Part shown: in pieces, positions 12,915 to 24,060 of the stretch | Layout: every line of letters starts with the position of its first letter | How positions within the stretch are numbered: the first letter of the stretch is position 1 | Source of the DNA: Sinotaia quadrata | Lineage: Eukaryota > Mollusca > Gastropoda > Architaenioglossa > Viviparidae | Assembly: GCA_028829895.1 (NCBI GenBank) | Contig: CM054180.1 | Coordinates: forward strand, 111,465,135 to 111,529,134 | Direction: 5' to 3' | Length of the DNA: 64,000 nucleotides | The notes under the pieces: generated by a model | What the model was told of the DNA's origin: nothing | The model's database searches: none | What the model saw: only the letters and a program-made list of their open reading frames with translations | Made by a program: the position numbers and the translations under genes

Positions 12915-13458
12915 AAGTTTATTGTACTTTCTACTTAAAATCATTCATTTGTATTCACTATCGTACGCGAACTATTAATTATTTGTGTGAAATATATATA
13001 ACAGTAAGATTCCATTCATAATTACAAACAAAATCAAAACAAAAAAAAAGCAGATCTACTTTCGATTTCACGTTGCGTCACACTGGAATTTAGGTGATAT
13101 GAACGACTTCTGCCAGTATTAGTTGTATTAAACGTTAACTAATGCTTATAATAACGGTATTTATCAACATAAGTAAAAAAGATATTTTTTGAAGACGTTC
13201 CTGTAGTGCTGAATCCTATGAAAATTCAACTTTAAACCCGGTACTTTTGACCAGTCGTTTACTAAGGGAAATAACCTGTTTGCATTTTATTACATTTTAA
13301 TTATTTCCCTTATGTACCATCTGCGGTTATAATACTTTCTATATTAAAAAGAGTAATGAAACATTTAAATCAATCGTCTTGTTGCATATTTATTTTATCC
13401 TGCCTGCTTTATTTTCTTCTATATGATTTATCCTATATTGTATCCTGTTATTGGTTAA

Positions 13459-13910
13459 ATGCTCTAGTTTTAATCCACGACGGAGGGCGGTTGAGGGTGT
13501 GAGGCTTCGCCCTCCCCCCACCGACGGAGGGCGGTTTAGGGTGTGCACCAAACTACGTGCGACCTGTTTCACCCCCTTCCGCCAGCCCTCCTGCTCCCCA
13601 TCTCAAAACTCACCGCGAGGCTGTGGGGCTCCCCCGGAAACAGCCCAAGACAGAACATCGGCTTCTGGGGTGAGAGCGTAACACACAGTTGATTGTGTGC
13701 GCCAAACTGGTGCACCACATCTTCACCCCTTTCCGCCAGTCCTCCCGCCCTCCGCCTCTATTAAAAAATGTGACCGTGGGTACCACTGGAGCGCTCCAGA
13801 TCAGATAACGTCAGATGACGAAATGATCAACGCAAGCTCCAGTGGTGACATAAAACTGCTATTCAAACACAAACACATGCGCACACACATACACACATAT
13901 GCTCTAGTTT
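13459..13910. mobile_element. Composite retroposon with 12-bp target-site duplication
   Basis: The 12-base word ATGCTCTAGTTT occurs exactly at 13459-13470 and 13899-13910, flanking a GC-rich insertion that ends in a CA-rich simple repeat. The interior shares words with the element at 18306-18530 ('gccagccctcctg', 'gcgaggctgtgggg', 'ggcttctggggtg'). A second partial copy of the 5' part starts near 13700, so the insertion is dimeric or nested. A 10-bp perfect inverted repeat (13784-13793 and 13836-13845) marks a further hairpin module. Confidence 0.7.
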
Positions 13911-14247
13911 ATAATGAGTAATTTATTGTGTCGAATATATTTTAATTTATTTATATGCTTTATTTTATAGTATAATCTTATTCTATATGCTTATTTTAGT
14001 CCAGAGATTGTCGGTGAACATAATTATGCCTCATTACTAGCAAAATATGGCCAGTATTAAATGGTTATATAATTACAGGGGTATTCATGCACATATATTG
14101 CTGTATGGCCAACAATTTGCATGGTCTTGAAAATGTTCTTTCTCGCTGGTATTTACTAATTTCTCGACAGCTCAAAGGACAATACGTTTTGTAGGAAATA
14201 TCAGATTTAAACTAATGTTTTCTAACCACGGTGAACCAGCAAGTCCT

Positions 14248-14300
<53 letters not shown>

Positions 14301-14379
14301 GCATACATACACACACACATATACGCATACATACATACACACACACACACATATACGCATACATACACACACACATACG

Positions 14380-14411
<32 letters not shown>
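14248..14411. repeat. CA-rich compound microsatellite
   Basis: (CA)n tracts alternate with 'catatacgcatacata' blocks. It lies in the 5' UTR intron of gene B. All open frames across it are simple-repeat artefacts. Confidence 0.95.
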
Positions 14412-14413
<2 letters not shown>

Positions 14414-15242
14414 AAGACCCACGTGAACTACTAACCTAAGGAGGTAGTCGACGGTACACCACTAAAAGAAACATTCTATCAATTAATTATAAAGGTATCG
14501 AAATTAATATATATATATATTGCTTTATAGTTACTTGCAATATTTCACAGACGGCCAAGAAGTGCTCTTTAAATGAGGGTAGAATACTAATTGGGGCCGC
14601 ATTCCAGATCACGGGTCATCGCTTCTTTTATGGATAGTGTTTGGGGTAGACAATTTTTAGTGTAAGGTGGAAGTGTGGCTACGTAATGCCACTATTTGAC
14701 AGATCAAAACTCCCGATAGTTCGTCAATTTCGAAAGTGTAACAGTTACGCATTTGCATCTTTGTTCAGTTATGACCAGTAGCTGCAGCTGATCAAACATA
14801 TTCTGGTTAAGTTTGAAAAGGAAATTTGATACAAACTGAGAAATTACATAATAATTAAATTAATCTCGTATGAACATAATTTATCCTTATAAATTTCTTC
14901 CTGAAGCAATCTAAGCTCATGATTTTAATATCATGTAAGAATGTGCAAAGTGACATACGACTTCCATCATATCATTCCCCCCCCCCCCCATATATTTAGC
15001 ATGGGCTTATGTTATACATAGACCAGCCACCATACATACACATAAAAAAACACGAAATTGATGGATGACCTCCATCACAATTTTTTTCGTTTGTAATAAT
15101 GCTCAAACGATACACCGCAGAAATATACACATACGATCTTTCTTTTCTTTTTTTTCTCATATATGTATATAATTATATTTTTTATATTATTGTTAAAATA
15201 CATCGTATGTTTGATATAATAAACACAAAATTACTGTTACAG
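14412..15242. other. 3' part of the gene B 5' UTR intron
   Basis: AT-rich intron ending in a pyrimidine tract and the acceptor 'ttactgttacag'. It has a C homopolymer near 14980. No other feature seen. Confidence 0.5.
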
Positions 15243-15247
15243 TTCAG

Positions 15248-16348
15248 ATGATGGCGACAGCTGACAAGGAAATGCAGACTACGGAGTGTCCTGTTTGTCA
15301 CGAAAAGTATTCTGATCCTAAAATCCTTCCTTGCGCACACCTGCTGTGTCGTGAATGTCTGGTCAGTTGGATGAAGACGAAGTCAATGGCGCTGTGTCCA
15401 CTGTGTCGCACCGCTATCGCGGACCCTAAATTTTCTAACATTAAAAATTGGGATGCCTTTGTAGATTCCTTACCTACAGATCATACAATGTCTGCAATGA
15501 TCGAGAGCCTGAATATATTCAGTGAAAAGCACGTGTGTCATGTGCACAGCAACATCGATGCGAGATCACTATGTCTACACTGCAGTGTCAAACTGTGTCA
15601 AGGCTGCATTGAAGTTCATAAAAAACTTCCATCAACAAGTTTCCATAAAGTAGAAGACTTGGCAACACTGACACCAGAACATCTGGCAGCTAGTCGCCAA
15701 GAACCGTGTTCTGTCCACCCGGATAAAACTGCAGAACTCGTCTGTGTGGATCACGACATTCTCATCTGTCAGTTGTGCGCGACAGCAAAACACCGCACAT
15801 GTTCGGAAGTCACATATGTATCAGAAGTGACTAAAAAATATAAACAATCGTTACTGGAAATGGAAGGCAAACTAAGTACAGTAGAATCCTCCATGAACCA
15901 CGCCCTAACAGAGTTAGAAGAACGTTTGTTAAAGGCAGAGAAAAGTTCCAATGCTACTCTTGCAGAAATAGATACAATGTGCGACAGTCTTTTGAAGTCG
16001 GTGGAGACCAATAGGAAACGACTGAAGAAAATCGTAACTGAAAAAACCGAAAAAATTACAGCTGCACTCCAGGAACAAAAGCACACAATATCTCTTAAAC
16101 GTGGAAGAGTGACTTCCCATCAAGGACTAATTAAGCGTGTCCTTCAAATAGCAAGCTTTAACTCACCTGCAGTCCTGGGAACAAATCTTGAAAGTCGCGT
16201 CAGTGACCTTGACACTTCCTTGCCACTAGACACACACTTTACTCTGACTGTGACGCTGAAACTTGATAGGAGCGCAATAACGCGAATAGAGGAGGAATTA
16301 AATAATATAATGGAACCACTTTTTGCTTTCGATTCTGGAACAGGAGAG
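15248..16348 (+). CDS. Gene B, RING/B-box/coiled-coil exon
   Basis: 367 codons from ATG to the donor at 16349 (GAG|gtaatt). The frame continues 22 codons into the intron before stopping, so an intron-retained product without the NHR is possible. The acceptor lies immediately upstream (15241-15242 or 15246-15247). The paralogues end this exon at the equivalent point with a GT donor. Confidence 0.9.
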
Positions 16349-19300
16349 GTAATTTTTAATTATCTTATTCATGAATGTAGTTGTAGTTATTGCAAAACCT
16401 TAAATAATCAAAAATAATTCGGTATTTATATAACAAATGAATAAAAACCAAAAGAATACAACAAATTGCTTGCGATAACGTAAGTGTTACTATGGTGATC
16501 ATAGTCCAAGACCGAGTCAAGGGCCTTACTTTTGTTGTGTCATTATCTTTAGACAGGAAGCCAATGAAAATAGAGAAACTGAATATTGACGAGGAGGCGC
16601 CATCAAAGTGTGAAGAGTGAACTTGAAAAAATAATGTCACATGACTGTCATCTCGCCAATACAGGAACCTTTACAAGTGGAAGCTTGCGTTTAATACTGG
16701 AAATGGCTTAACATTATATTATTATTTCTAGCTACATATCAGTTGTTTGTTTATGTATTGTTTTGTTTGTAATGTTTATGTTTTGTATAATGCAGCAGTT
16801 AAGATATGAATGCTGCACTCACTGTTTGAACATGAAAAGGGAGGGTAAAGTGGAGTATTTGGTAATATATTTCTTTTCATATTAATGCACAGATTATCAA
16901 GATTACATATATATATATATTGTGGTATAGTTTACAGTGTATTTTAAAGTAGTATACTTATGCTTAACAGATAAGGTACAAATAGTGATAATATGTGCGC
17001 GTGATATTTATACAGGGGTGTTGAAGTGATCTATTTTGGTATAAAATAACAAATTGCACTAAATCAGATTTTTTCGGAACCCGTTCACTGATGTTATGAG
17101 GCGTGGGGTTTTTAAAAGGTGTTATAAAGAGAAATAAAACCATAACCAGGCCAACCACACGTCCACGCACACTTCGGCGGTGTCGGGTGTCATGAGTATA
17201 TTACTTTTAAACATTTAAAACCTTGCAATTACAAACGGCTAGGACAAGACCCCTAATCCCAACCTGACGTTGATAGGAAAACAGAGATAACATAGAAAAG
17301 AAAACACATATTCGTGAACTTAGGAATAATATTAAAATCATTATAAGGAAAACGTAATGATGGCGGAAAGAATTTATGAAATTAATCACAAAGTCGCGAG
17401 TGCGACAGTAGTGTTCACTTTTAGGCTTTGTGTTCACAATATTGCTGAAAAGGATTTTGTGTATATTTTGTCTCTTTGGACTTGCCAAGGTGTGCCCGAT
17501 GATAGGCTGACTAGTGTGTGTGTGGGGGTGGTGGTCATGGCCCGAGTCAGTCAGGCGTGTGGTGCAGGTTGTGAGCATTGCGTCCGTCTGTGAAGAGCGA
17601 TCGATAGCCGATAGTTGGCCTCTGCCTGATCAACCCACTCGTGAGGCGCAGGACTGGGTCGGCAAAGTAGAATGCCGATGGCATGGATGTGGCAGATAAA
17701 ATGCCAACTCTACAACACGTACACATTGACATCCACTAAGTATCAGGGTGGCGTTAAGCGCCCCAAACGCACGTCACTCATACATGGAAAAATAAGGAAA
17801 GACAGATGATAAATTAAGAGCGATGAAAGAAAAGAAAAGAATGAGTTAAAACTACGAACATACATAGCACGAATAGATAAACGCTAACATAATTATAAAT
17901 GCAATTACTGATACATGGTTTAAATTATAAATTCAACCTGACTGAACTTTTACAGGATGGCAGGACGGTCCTAATCCTTAACCGTGGGGTGATTTTCCGT
18001 GGTCAGTCTGGTTAAACATTTGGGATATTATTACATCCTGATCCAGAAGAGGGGGCCATGTTGGATAACATCGCCAGGGCCTCTCACAAGAGGGGAGATT
18101 GGCATGTAGATGCGAAGACGCGAGATCTAAGGTTCGGCCTACTCTGGGCCCGTGAGTTTGACAAGTAGATCCTAACGCTAGTCACAAAGATGAATGCAAG
18201 TTAGGCGGTCGGATCTCGTACTGTGACACAGGGGTGCATTGGTGCATTTAGTGTGTAGCAGCTTTTATCTGGTATAACATGACAAATTGAACTAAATCAG
18301 ATTTCGAAGGCGGCTTCGCCCCCCCCCCCCCCCCCGATTGAGGGCGGTTGAGGATATGCACCAAATAGGTGCTACCTGTTTCACCCCCTTCTGCCAGCCC
18401 TCCTGCCCTTCACCTCAGACGCACCGCGAGGCTGTGGGGATTCCCCAGAAGTAGACCAAGACCGAGGACATCGTGAAGATGAAAGTTCTCTTGCGGCTTC
18501 TGGGGTGTGAGCGGAACAACAACAACAACATAAATCAGATTTCTTCGGAACACGTTCACTCATGCATAACACGTATATCAGTTGCTCATGTCACATTTGC
18601 TATATTAGCTTTCCAGGGACTGAAATTTTAAAAGAAATCATTTCACCATTATGAATACGAAAAGTGATTGTTAATTTTTCTCTCAGCACTTTTACCTGTT
18701 ATCTTACAGAGTGCCTGGATGTTTCATAACAACTGCGGGAGTAACATCGTGTTAACAAATAACAGTCAGACTGCGGAGGTGAAAAACGATACAGATGGCT
18801 GGAACAGACTGGTGATGTCCAACGAACCAATGTCTGCGAACACTCTGTATGAGGTGACTGGTATTTAGAATAGAAGAGAGGATTAAAAACTGTCATAGAA
18901 AATTTTGAAGCTATATACGTCAATAAGTTAAGGAATATTTAATAAGATATAACTTGCTTCAAAAGTATATTACGACAGACTCGTTTAAAGCATTATGGGA
19001 TACCCATACTACAATATAAATTTCATTGACAAATAGACTGAGCAAACTATTAAGAAGTAAGAATAAATTTACCTTAAATGCGGTGTATATCAACCTCGAG
19101 AAAGACTTGTTTACATCAATCAACAAGTGGAATATTACAAGTTAGTGATTTACAGGGTAAAGACCGCTTTATTTTAAAGTGCCATCCATTTATCATTAGA
19201 CACTTCTGTAACGATTTCCTAAACAAAATCATACCCGATTAGTTACCAAACCTTTTCTCTTCTCTACTCTGTCATAGGTTAATATGAATGATCGTTTTTT

Positions 19301-22300
19301 TTTTTTTTCTAGCAACACCCTTCTCCTTTCTTCACATTTGCGGGAGAGGAAACTATATTTAATTCACCGGGTCTGATTCAATACTTGAAGAGTTTTTTGA
19401 TTCTCTGAAGAATCTGTCTAAATTAAAATGCAAACACGCTTTTCTCCTTTAGCTTCAGAACTAACATTCTCAGTAATTAGAAATTTAGTCTGTCGTTTTT
19501 TTTAAAAATTCGAATTCTCTAATATCCGTCAGTGTTGATGACATCAGGATTATTTCTTTAATTGCTCATTAATTCACTTCACATCTGATAAACGAAAGCG
19601 GGTAGATGTTAGGGTCAGAATGGATTTTCGAAAGATTGGATAATGAGAGAGAGGATTGAGAGAGAAATTTGACTTTCAAATGAAGAAAGAGAGAGGGTGT
19701 GAAAATGGAGAGAACTGAGAGAGAGGCAAAAGAGAGAATACGCAGAGATTGGACTAACACAGGGAAAGGGGGAGAAAATAATTGGGGGGAGAGAATTAAA
19801 CAATTGTTTGTTCTTTTCTTTCTTTTATTAAAAAAAAAACTAAACAAACTTATTTCAGATTGATTCCCTACCTCAAAAGTAATAATCTTATGACAGTATC
19901 CGCAAAGCAGAAACATATAGTTTACACTCACACAAACACACACCTTTGCATGTGTATGAGAGAATATGGAAAGAAATATGTTGTTGTGGAGTATGTGTAG
20001 GTGCTTTGCACGTCTCTAATTATTCTCTTGTTCCTGTATCCATATTCGCATGATTTGTATTCGTTCGAGCAACAATTTTTGTTGTAACATATTTATGAGA
20101 TATTTCAACAAAAATATCAAATAATAGAAGAATTTAACACAGTAAAAACAAAGAATTTAAATGATCTTCATTTGATTTACCTAGATAATAGTGGAGGAGA
20201 CAGATAGCCAGTATAATGCGGGCTGCACAGCAATCGGAGTTTGCGAAGAGAGCCCGCTCTCAGTCACATTACTGTCAGATTGCTTCAAAATGAAGACTTT
20301 TGTCGGTGTTAATTCAGCCCATGGCATTCGACATCACCAAATGGTTGGTCATTTAAATGTTCTTTAATCAAAATAATATGAATGTCTGAAGTTTGCCTGT
20401 GAACACGCATATGTGATTGTGTGTGTGTGAGCATGTTCGTTCGTACATACATAGATGTAAGCACAGCGAGAATGAGAGAATAAATTGGTGACATCACATT
20501 TGTAAAAATGTTTTTACTAACCTTAGAAAATACTTGTCCTGGCAACAGATCATAAGTATTAATAAATTGTTTATATTGGAGCAAATACTCTTTGAGTCGC
20601 GCGTGAAAATCTGTATATTGTTTACAGTGTATTTATTACGAAAGTCAACTTTCGATATAATGCTCTCCCACCTGCCTTTGAGAAATACAGGTGAGGAATT
20701 TAAGCCATTCGAAATACTTTTTAAGCCATTCGAAATACTTAGAATATTATTTAATATATGTTTAATGTAACTATGGATACAGTATAAAGTTGTTGTTGCT
20801 CTGCCTTCGAGTGCTTGATTATATTTATAATCACTGCCATTTGTAACAAGTTTAAGTTGAGCAAGGTTCTAGGTGTACATTTACTTTGTTTTGTTTTTCT
20901 TTTGTGTACTTTTTAGTTGTTTTTTATTATGTTAAGTGTCACATGTCCAGTTTTCATTTTACGACCCTGTCCTAATTTAGCCATTAATCATCAATATTAA
21001 TTTATAGGATAATCCTCAACATTAGCGGGAAAGCTGGACTTGTCTAACTTATCTCTCTTCCAATGCCACAATCTCAGCTTGATTGTTCATGACACCTAGT
21101 CAGATAAGTTAGTTACTTCTTTGCCACAATGTTATCTCCCCTTTATTTATAGATTAATAAATATAATTCTTTGTTCCTCTGTTCATGGCTCGGTCCCCAG
21201 TAGCAATCACGGTTGTTACATACACTTATGTAATAACATGGAGAGATAACAGTTTAAGAAAATTAACAATAAAATTTCATAACAATAAAATTAAATTTGA
21301 AACAAGAAAATGAAAAAATTGATTTCTGCGAATACAGAATGTTATCGCGCGACCCGGTAAGTCACTTTACTGTCTCCAACATGAAAAATATATTTTGACT
21401 GTCCTTTAGACTTAGCTTTTAGTTGAACATGTGTTGTGTGTCAACACACTGACATCCGTGACCTTTGGCAACCCCTCGCTCAGTGATGTGTTTAGGCTCC
21501 TGGCTTCAGACTCCCATCAACCAGCGTTTTAGCAGTCAGATCAGAATTCTGAGGTGAAACTCAGGACCAGCTGTAAAATACATGTTTATTTATTGTTACA
21601 GCTTCATATTGGATAATGTCTTTTATGGGCCTTATGGCAGCAGTGATAATCACTCTTTACAATTTTCACTAATTCACAATTTGCATTACATGAAAATTCA
21701 AATATATAAAATCTTTACAATATATATTTCTTCCATTACTCCATAGTTGTTCGTAATACAATTTAGCTAGTGACCATGCAGCGCGTGGTAGCTCTCCCAG
21801 GATAACAATTAATCAATAGTAATAAAATTACATACACATGGCATTTCTCACATTTACAAATGTAATATCACTGTGCCACTTACCTTCTGTAGGAAAATGT
21901 ATTATATCAACAGCAAGAAAATTCACAAGAACATTCTACATACATTTACAATACAAAATATGTAGAATGAACTCAACAGGAAAATTCGATTAAAAAGAGA
22001 AATCAAGGCATTACCACTATGTGTTTTCGGATAACCACGGTCGTAAGTGATGGATGCTGCTCTCTATTTTACCCCTGTAGGTCGGGTGCAATGCAGTGTG
22101 TGCATCTCCCATGGTCAGCCCATTCAGGTGGTTTTATCAATGGGGTAAAGGTCAATTAACATCTTAGTGCTACATCATTGCCCGGTAAGCAAATGACCAT
22201 ACATGGGTAGTTAGTGTCCAATGTTTGGTGTGACCTTCATCTGTAATCTAAGCTACTTTCCCTGAACTCGTAAACAAGTCTTTCTACGGCCTTTAAGCTT

Positions 22301-23092
22301 AATCCTCAATGGGTGTACAACATTGTGGAAAAAACGTATATGAAAGAAAACATTTAGTAATACGAAAAAGGTTATCAAACTACATAATTTGTTTTAATAT
22401 ATTTTCACATTAAGCATATATTTATTAGACATTTAGAAACAAGTAAATAAATTAACTTACGAAATAATGGTTCATTTTAGTTAAAAGAGTCGTGTCCTGC
22501 ATTATGGGATGTTAAAGTGGGAAGTCGTCTTGGTGTGATGGTTGATACATCCCACTCTCTTCATGTGTATGTGGACCGCAAAGACCAAGGAGTTTTGATC
22601 GAGAATGTGGCACACCCATGTTACGCAGTGCTTGAACTCTACCTCCCGAAAAAGGTTTGGTGACTTTTCATTCACTAAGTTAATATGTTAGAAGACGTTA
22701 TTCTTGTTTGTCTTATGGCCAGTTGATCAGCAATCGAAGACGGCTTTATTTCGCGACTTTTCCGCGCCTTAATCATTATTTGATTTTCATTTTATTTTGA
22801 CACTTGCACGTCCATCCAGTATATATATTACTTGTACACGTTTGAAATTAATTTTGAAGAGATTTATTGATGCAGTTAGATTTTGTTTTGATAATAATAA
22901 GTGCATAATGTTATGCTGTGAAAATAAAATATGTAGAAAGATTTTTCAGCTAACATAGATAATTGTGAAAGTGTTACTGTTTTTCTCTTAGGTATTATGC
23001 ACATTTATTATACTGAAATGTAAAATGTGTTTTTAAAAAATCTTTCTTAAACTGTGCAGGTAACTACTCTTCCTGTGTCAATTATCCAGTGA
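15248..23092 (+). CDS. Gene B: complete TRIM-NHR protein, putative E3 ubiquitin ligase
   Basis: Five coding exons (15248-16348, 18710-18853, 20185-20343, 22481-22654, 23060-23092) join in phase 0 to give about 536 residues. Order: C3HC4 RING (C14, C17, C29, H31, C34, C37, C50, C53), two B-box-type zinc modules (about residues 95-135 and 150-190), a coiled coil (about 195-300), then one NHR domain over the last 170 residues. RING proteins of this layout transfer ubiquitin from an E2 to a bound substrate; the coiled coil dimerises and the NHR should bind the target. The array context suggests a lineage-specific expansion, as often seen for TRIM genes in innate defence; that role is inference. 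It is the most divergent of the complete copies. In the NHR, the 'VDGKDQG' turn reads 'VDRKDQG'. Start: two adjacent ATGs follow the acceptor and either could serve. Confidence 0.87.
16485..16700 (+). pseudogene. Decayed tail of a second RBCC exon inside gene B
   Basis: This segment matches the 3' end of the large exon of genes C, D and E ('agccaatgaaaatagagaaa', 'gactgtcatctcgccaatac') better than it matches gene B itself. Relative to gene C it has single-base insertions near 'ccatcaaagtg' and 'aaaataatgtc' that break the frame. It sits in intron 1 of gene B. The likely origin is a partial tandem duplication or unequal crossover between array members. Confidence 0.75.
17021..17100. repeat. 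Dispersed repeat, copy also at 18230-18305/18531-18570
   Basis: The words 'caggggtg', 'aaattgcactaaatcagatt' and 'cggaacccgttcactgatg' recur as 'caggggtg', 'aaattgaactaaatcagatt' and 'cggaacacgttcactcatg' in the second copy, which is split by the retroposon at 18306-18530. Confidence 0.65.
17101..18229. other. Intron 1 of gene B, probable transposon-derived filler
   Basis: This stretch lies between two copies of the same repeat and has no counterpart in the 0.6-kb intron 1 of genes C, D and E. It has mixed GC content and several open frames, none with a recognisable domain. Confidence 0.4.
18293..18543. mobile_element. SINE-like retroposon with 13-bp target duplication and (AAC)n tail
   Basis: TAAATCAGATTTC occurs at 18293-18305 and 18531-18543. 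The 225-bp insertion between them starts GC-rich with a C run and ends in (AAC)n plus 'ata'. Perfect target duplication plus a short-unit 3' tail is the mark of LINE-mediated retroposition. The interior is shared with the insertion at 13471-13898. The pre-integration sequence can be read from the other repeat copy at 17055-17080. No tRNA-type promoter boxes are obvious to me. Confidence 0.8.
18710..18853 (+). CDS. Gene B, NHR exon 1
   Basis: 48 codons in phase 0, beginning SAWMFHNNCGSNI and ending ..NTLYE at a GTGACT donor. It carries the first strands of the NHR (F-H..G.N..L, then the S-N-E-P-M turn). Confidence 0.87.
18854..20184. other. Intron 2 of gene B
   Basis: AT-rich intron of 1.3 kb with a purine-rich stretch (about 19620-19790) and a TTTGATTTACCTAG acceptor. 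It aligns in outline with intron 2 of genes C and D. No extra gene seen. Confidence 0.55.
20185..20343 (+). CDS. Gene B, NHR exon 2
   Basis: 53 codons in phase 0 between CTAG and a GTTGGT donor. It contains 'IGVCEESPLSV' and 'MKTFVGV', both conserved in genes C and D. The GTTGGT donor is non-consensus after GT but is identical or nearly so in the paralogues. Confidence 0.83.
20990..22350. repeat. Extra repetitive DNA in intron 3 of gene B
   Basis: Intron 3 is 2.1 kb here but about 0.7 kb in genes C and D. The excess falls in this stretch, which has a more even base composition, no protein-coding frame and no terminal repeats that I can define. It is probably transposon-derived. Confidence 0.4.
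22481..22654 (+). CDS. Gene B, NHR exon 3
   Basis: 58 codons in phase 0; two codons shorter than in genes C and D, one at each end of the exon. Contains 'VGSRLGVMVDTSHSLHVYVD' followed by R where the paralogues have G. Confidence 0.87.
23060..23092 (+). CDS. Gene B, terminal 10-codon exon
   Basis: VTTLPVSIIQ then TGA (23090-23092), after the acceptor 'aactgtgcag'. Confidence 0.83.
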   Translation, partial: VTTLPVSIIQ

Positions 23093-23228
23093 ACTACATT
23101 AGACTTCAGTTCATCCACAGAAAAGCAGGAAGAATGCAATCAGCTGGTCATGATATTGATAATAATCTTCAAGAGAATTTTCCATTATTATTATCTGCTA
23201 AATATATGTGTTCAATCGTATCAGCCAG

Positions 23229-23234
23229 AATAAA
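23229..23234 (+). terminator. Polyadenylation signal of gene B
   Basis: AATAAA 137 bases after the stop, in the same context ('ccagaataaaatt') as in gene A. Confidence 0.65.
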
Positions 23235-23399
23235 ATTGCACTTGGATAATTTATTTTTATCCTAGTGTCTTCTTAGATAGCCTACAAGTTATTTACTTTG
23301 TCAATGTCTCTCCCTCCATTTCTCACTGTATGATTACATCCCCATTTGACTGTCTGTCTTTTCCTCCGCAGTTATATGTGTGTATGTAGTGCGTTTGCC

Positions 23400-23401
<2 letters not shown>

Positions 23402-23480
<79 letters not shown>
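23402..23480. repeat. (TG)n microsatellite
   Basis: Almost pure TG dinucleotide run of about 79 bases just beyond the 3' end of gene B. Confidence 0.97.
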
Positions 23481-23484
<4 letters not shown>

Positions 23485-23689
23485 CCAAAACCGTAACATG
23501 CCGTACAAGTAGTAAGATATACCAATTATAGAAACAACTAACAATAAAATACTTTTGAATATTTTAAAGTAGAAATAATCAAACAAAACAGTTACGCTAA
23601 TATTAAAACTAATTTATATTAAACTGCTCTGTGAAAGGATTTGTTTAAATGGTACATGCGCTTAATACTACATAAAAACAGGGCAGACA

Positions 23690-24060
23690 GTTACGACACA
23701 CATATACAATTCAAAAATGCATGCACAAATTAAACAGATTTATAAAGTAAAAAATAGCCAATACCTAAATTACCCAGCCGTTTTCAGATTAAGACTAAAT
23801 TCACAACGTATAAAACAAGATTCAGGTCAAACAAAAATATGCAATCATTGTAGAGCAGAAAACACTATACAGCACTTCCTATTGCACTGTCCACTATACA
23901 TTGAAGAAAGAGAAAACATTCACTGACACCACACATCTCTGAAAAATCCCGCTCTCCACACAATAACTGCATTATCCACTGAGAAAATAATACGGAAAGC
24001 ATCCATCAATTTTCTTACAGAGACAAACAATACACGTTCTCTAAAACATTTTCGGTAGTT
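23690..24060 (+). mobile_element. LINE retrotransposon 3' fragment (C-terminal zinc motif)
   Basis: The frame at 23717-23926 encodes 'FRLRLNSQR', then ICNHC..ENTIQHFLLHCPLY: a C-x2-C-x(n)-H-x4-C motif typical of the C-terminus of LINE-type reverse-transcriptase proteins of the Jockey/I/R1 groups. After one in-frame TGA the frame continues about 40 codons to 24056-24058, so the copy is 5' truncated and inactivated. The reverse-transcriptase domain itself is absent. Confidence 0.7.

Noticed and set aside
14212..14439. Overlapping open frames with Cys-Val or Thr-His runs
   Set aside because: They are translations of a (CA)n microsatellite. The same applies to frames at 23323-23586, 30258-30552 and 34828-35016.
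18710..23092. C-terminal domain read as SPRY/B30.2
   Set aside because: The folds are related, but the FH..G.NI.L opening, the SNEPM turn and the GVMVD...VYVDGKDQG core fit the Neuralized repeat; the usual PRY/SPRY LDP and WEV motifs are not visible.
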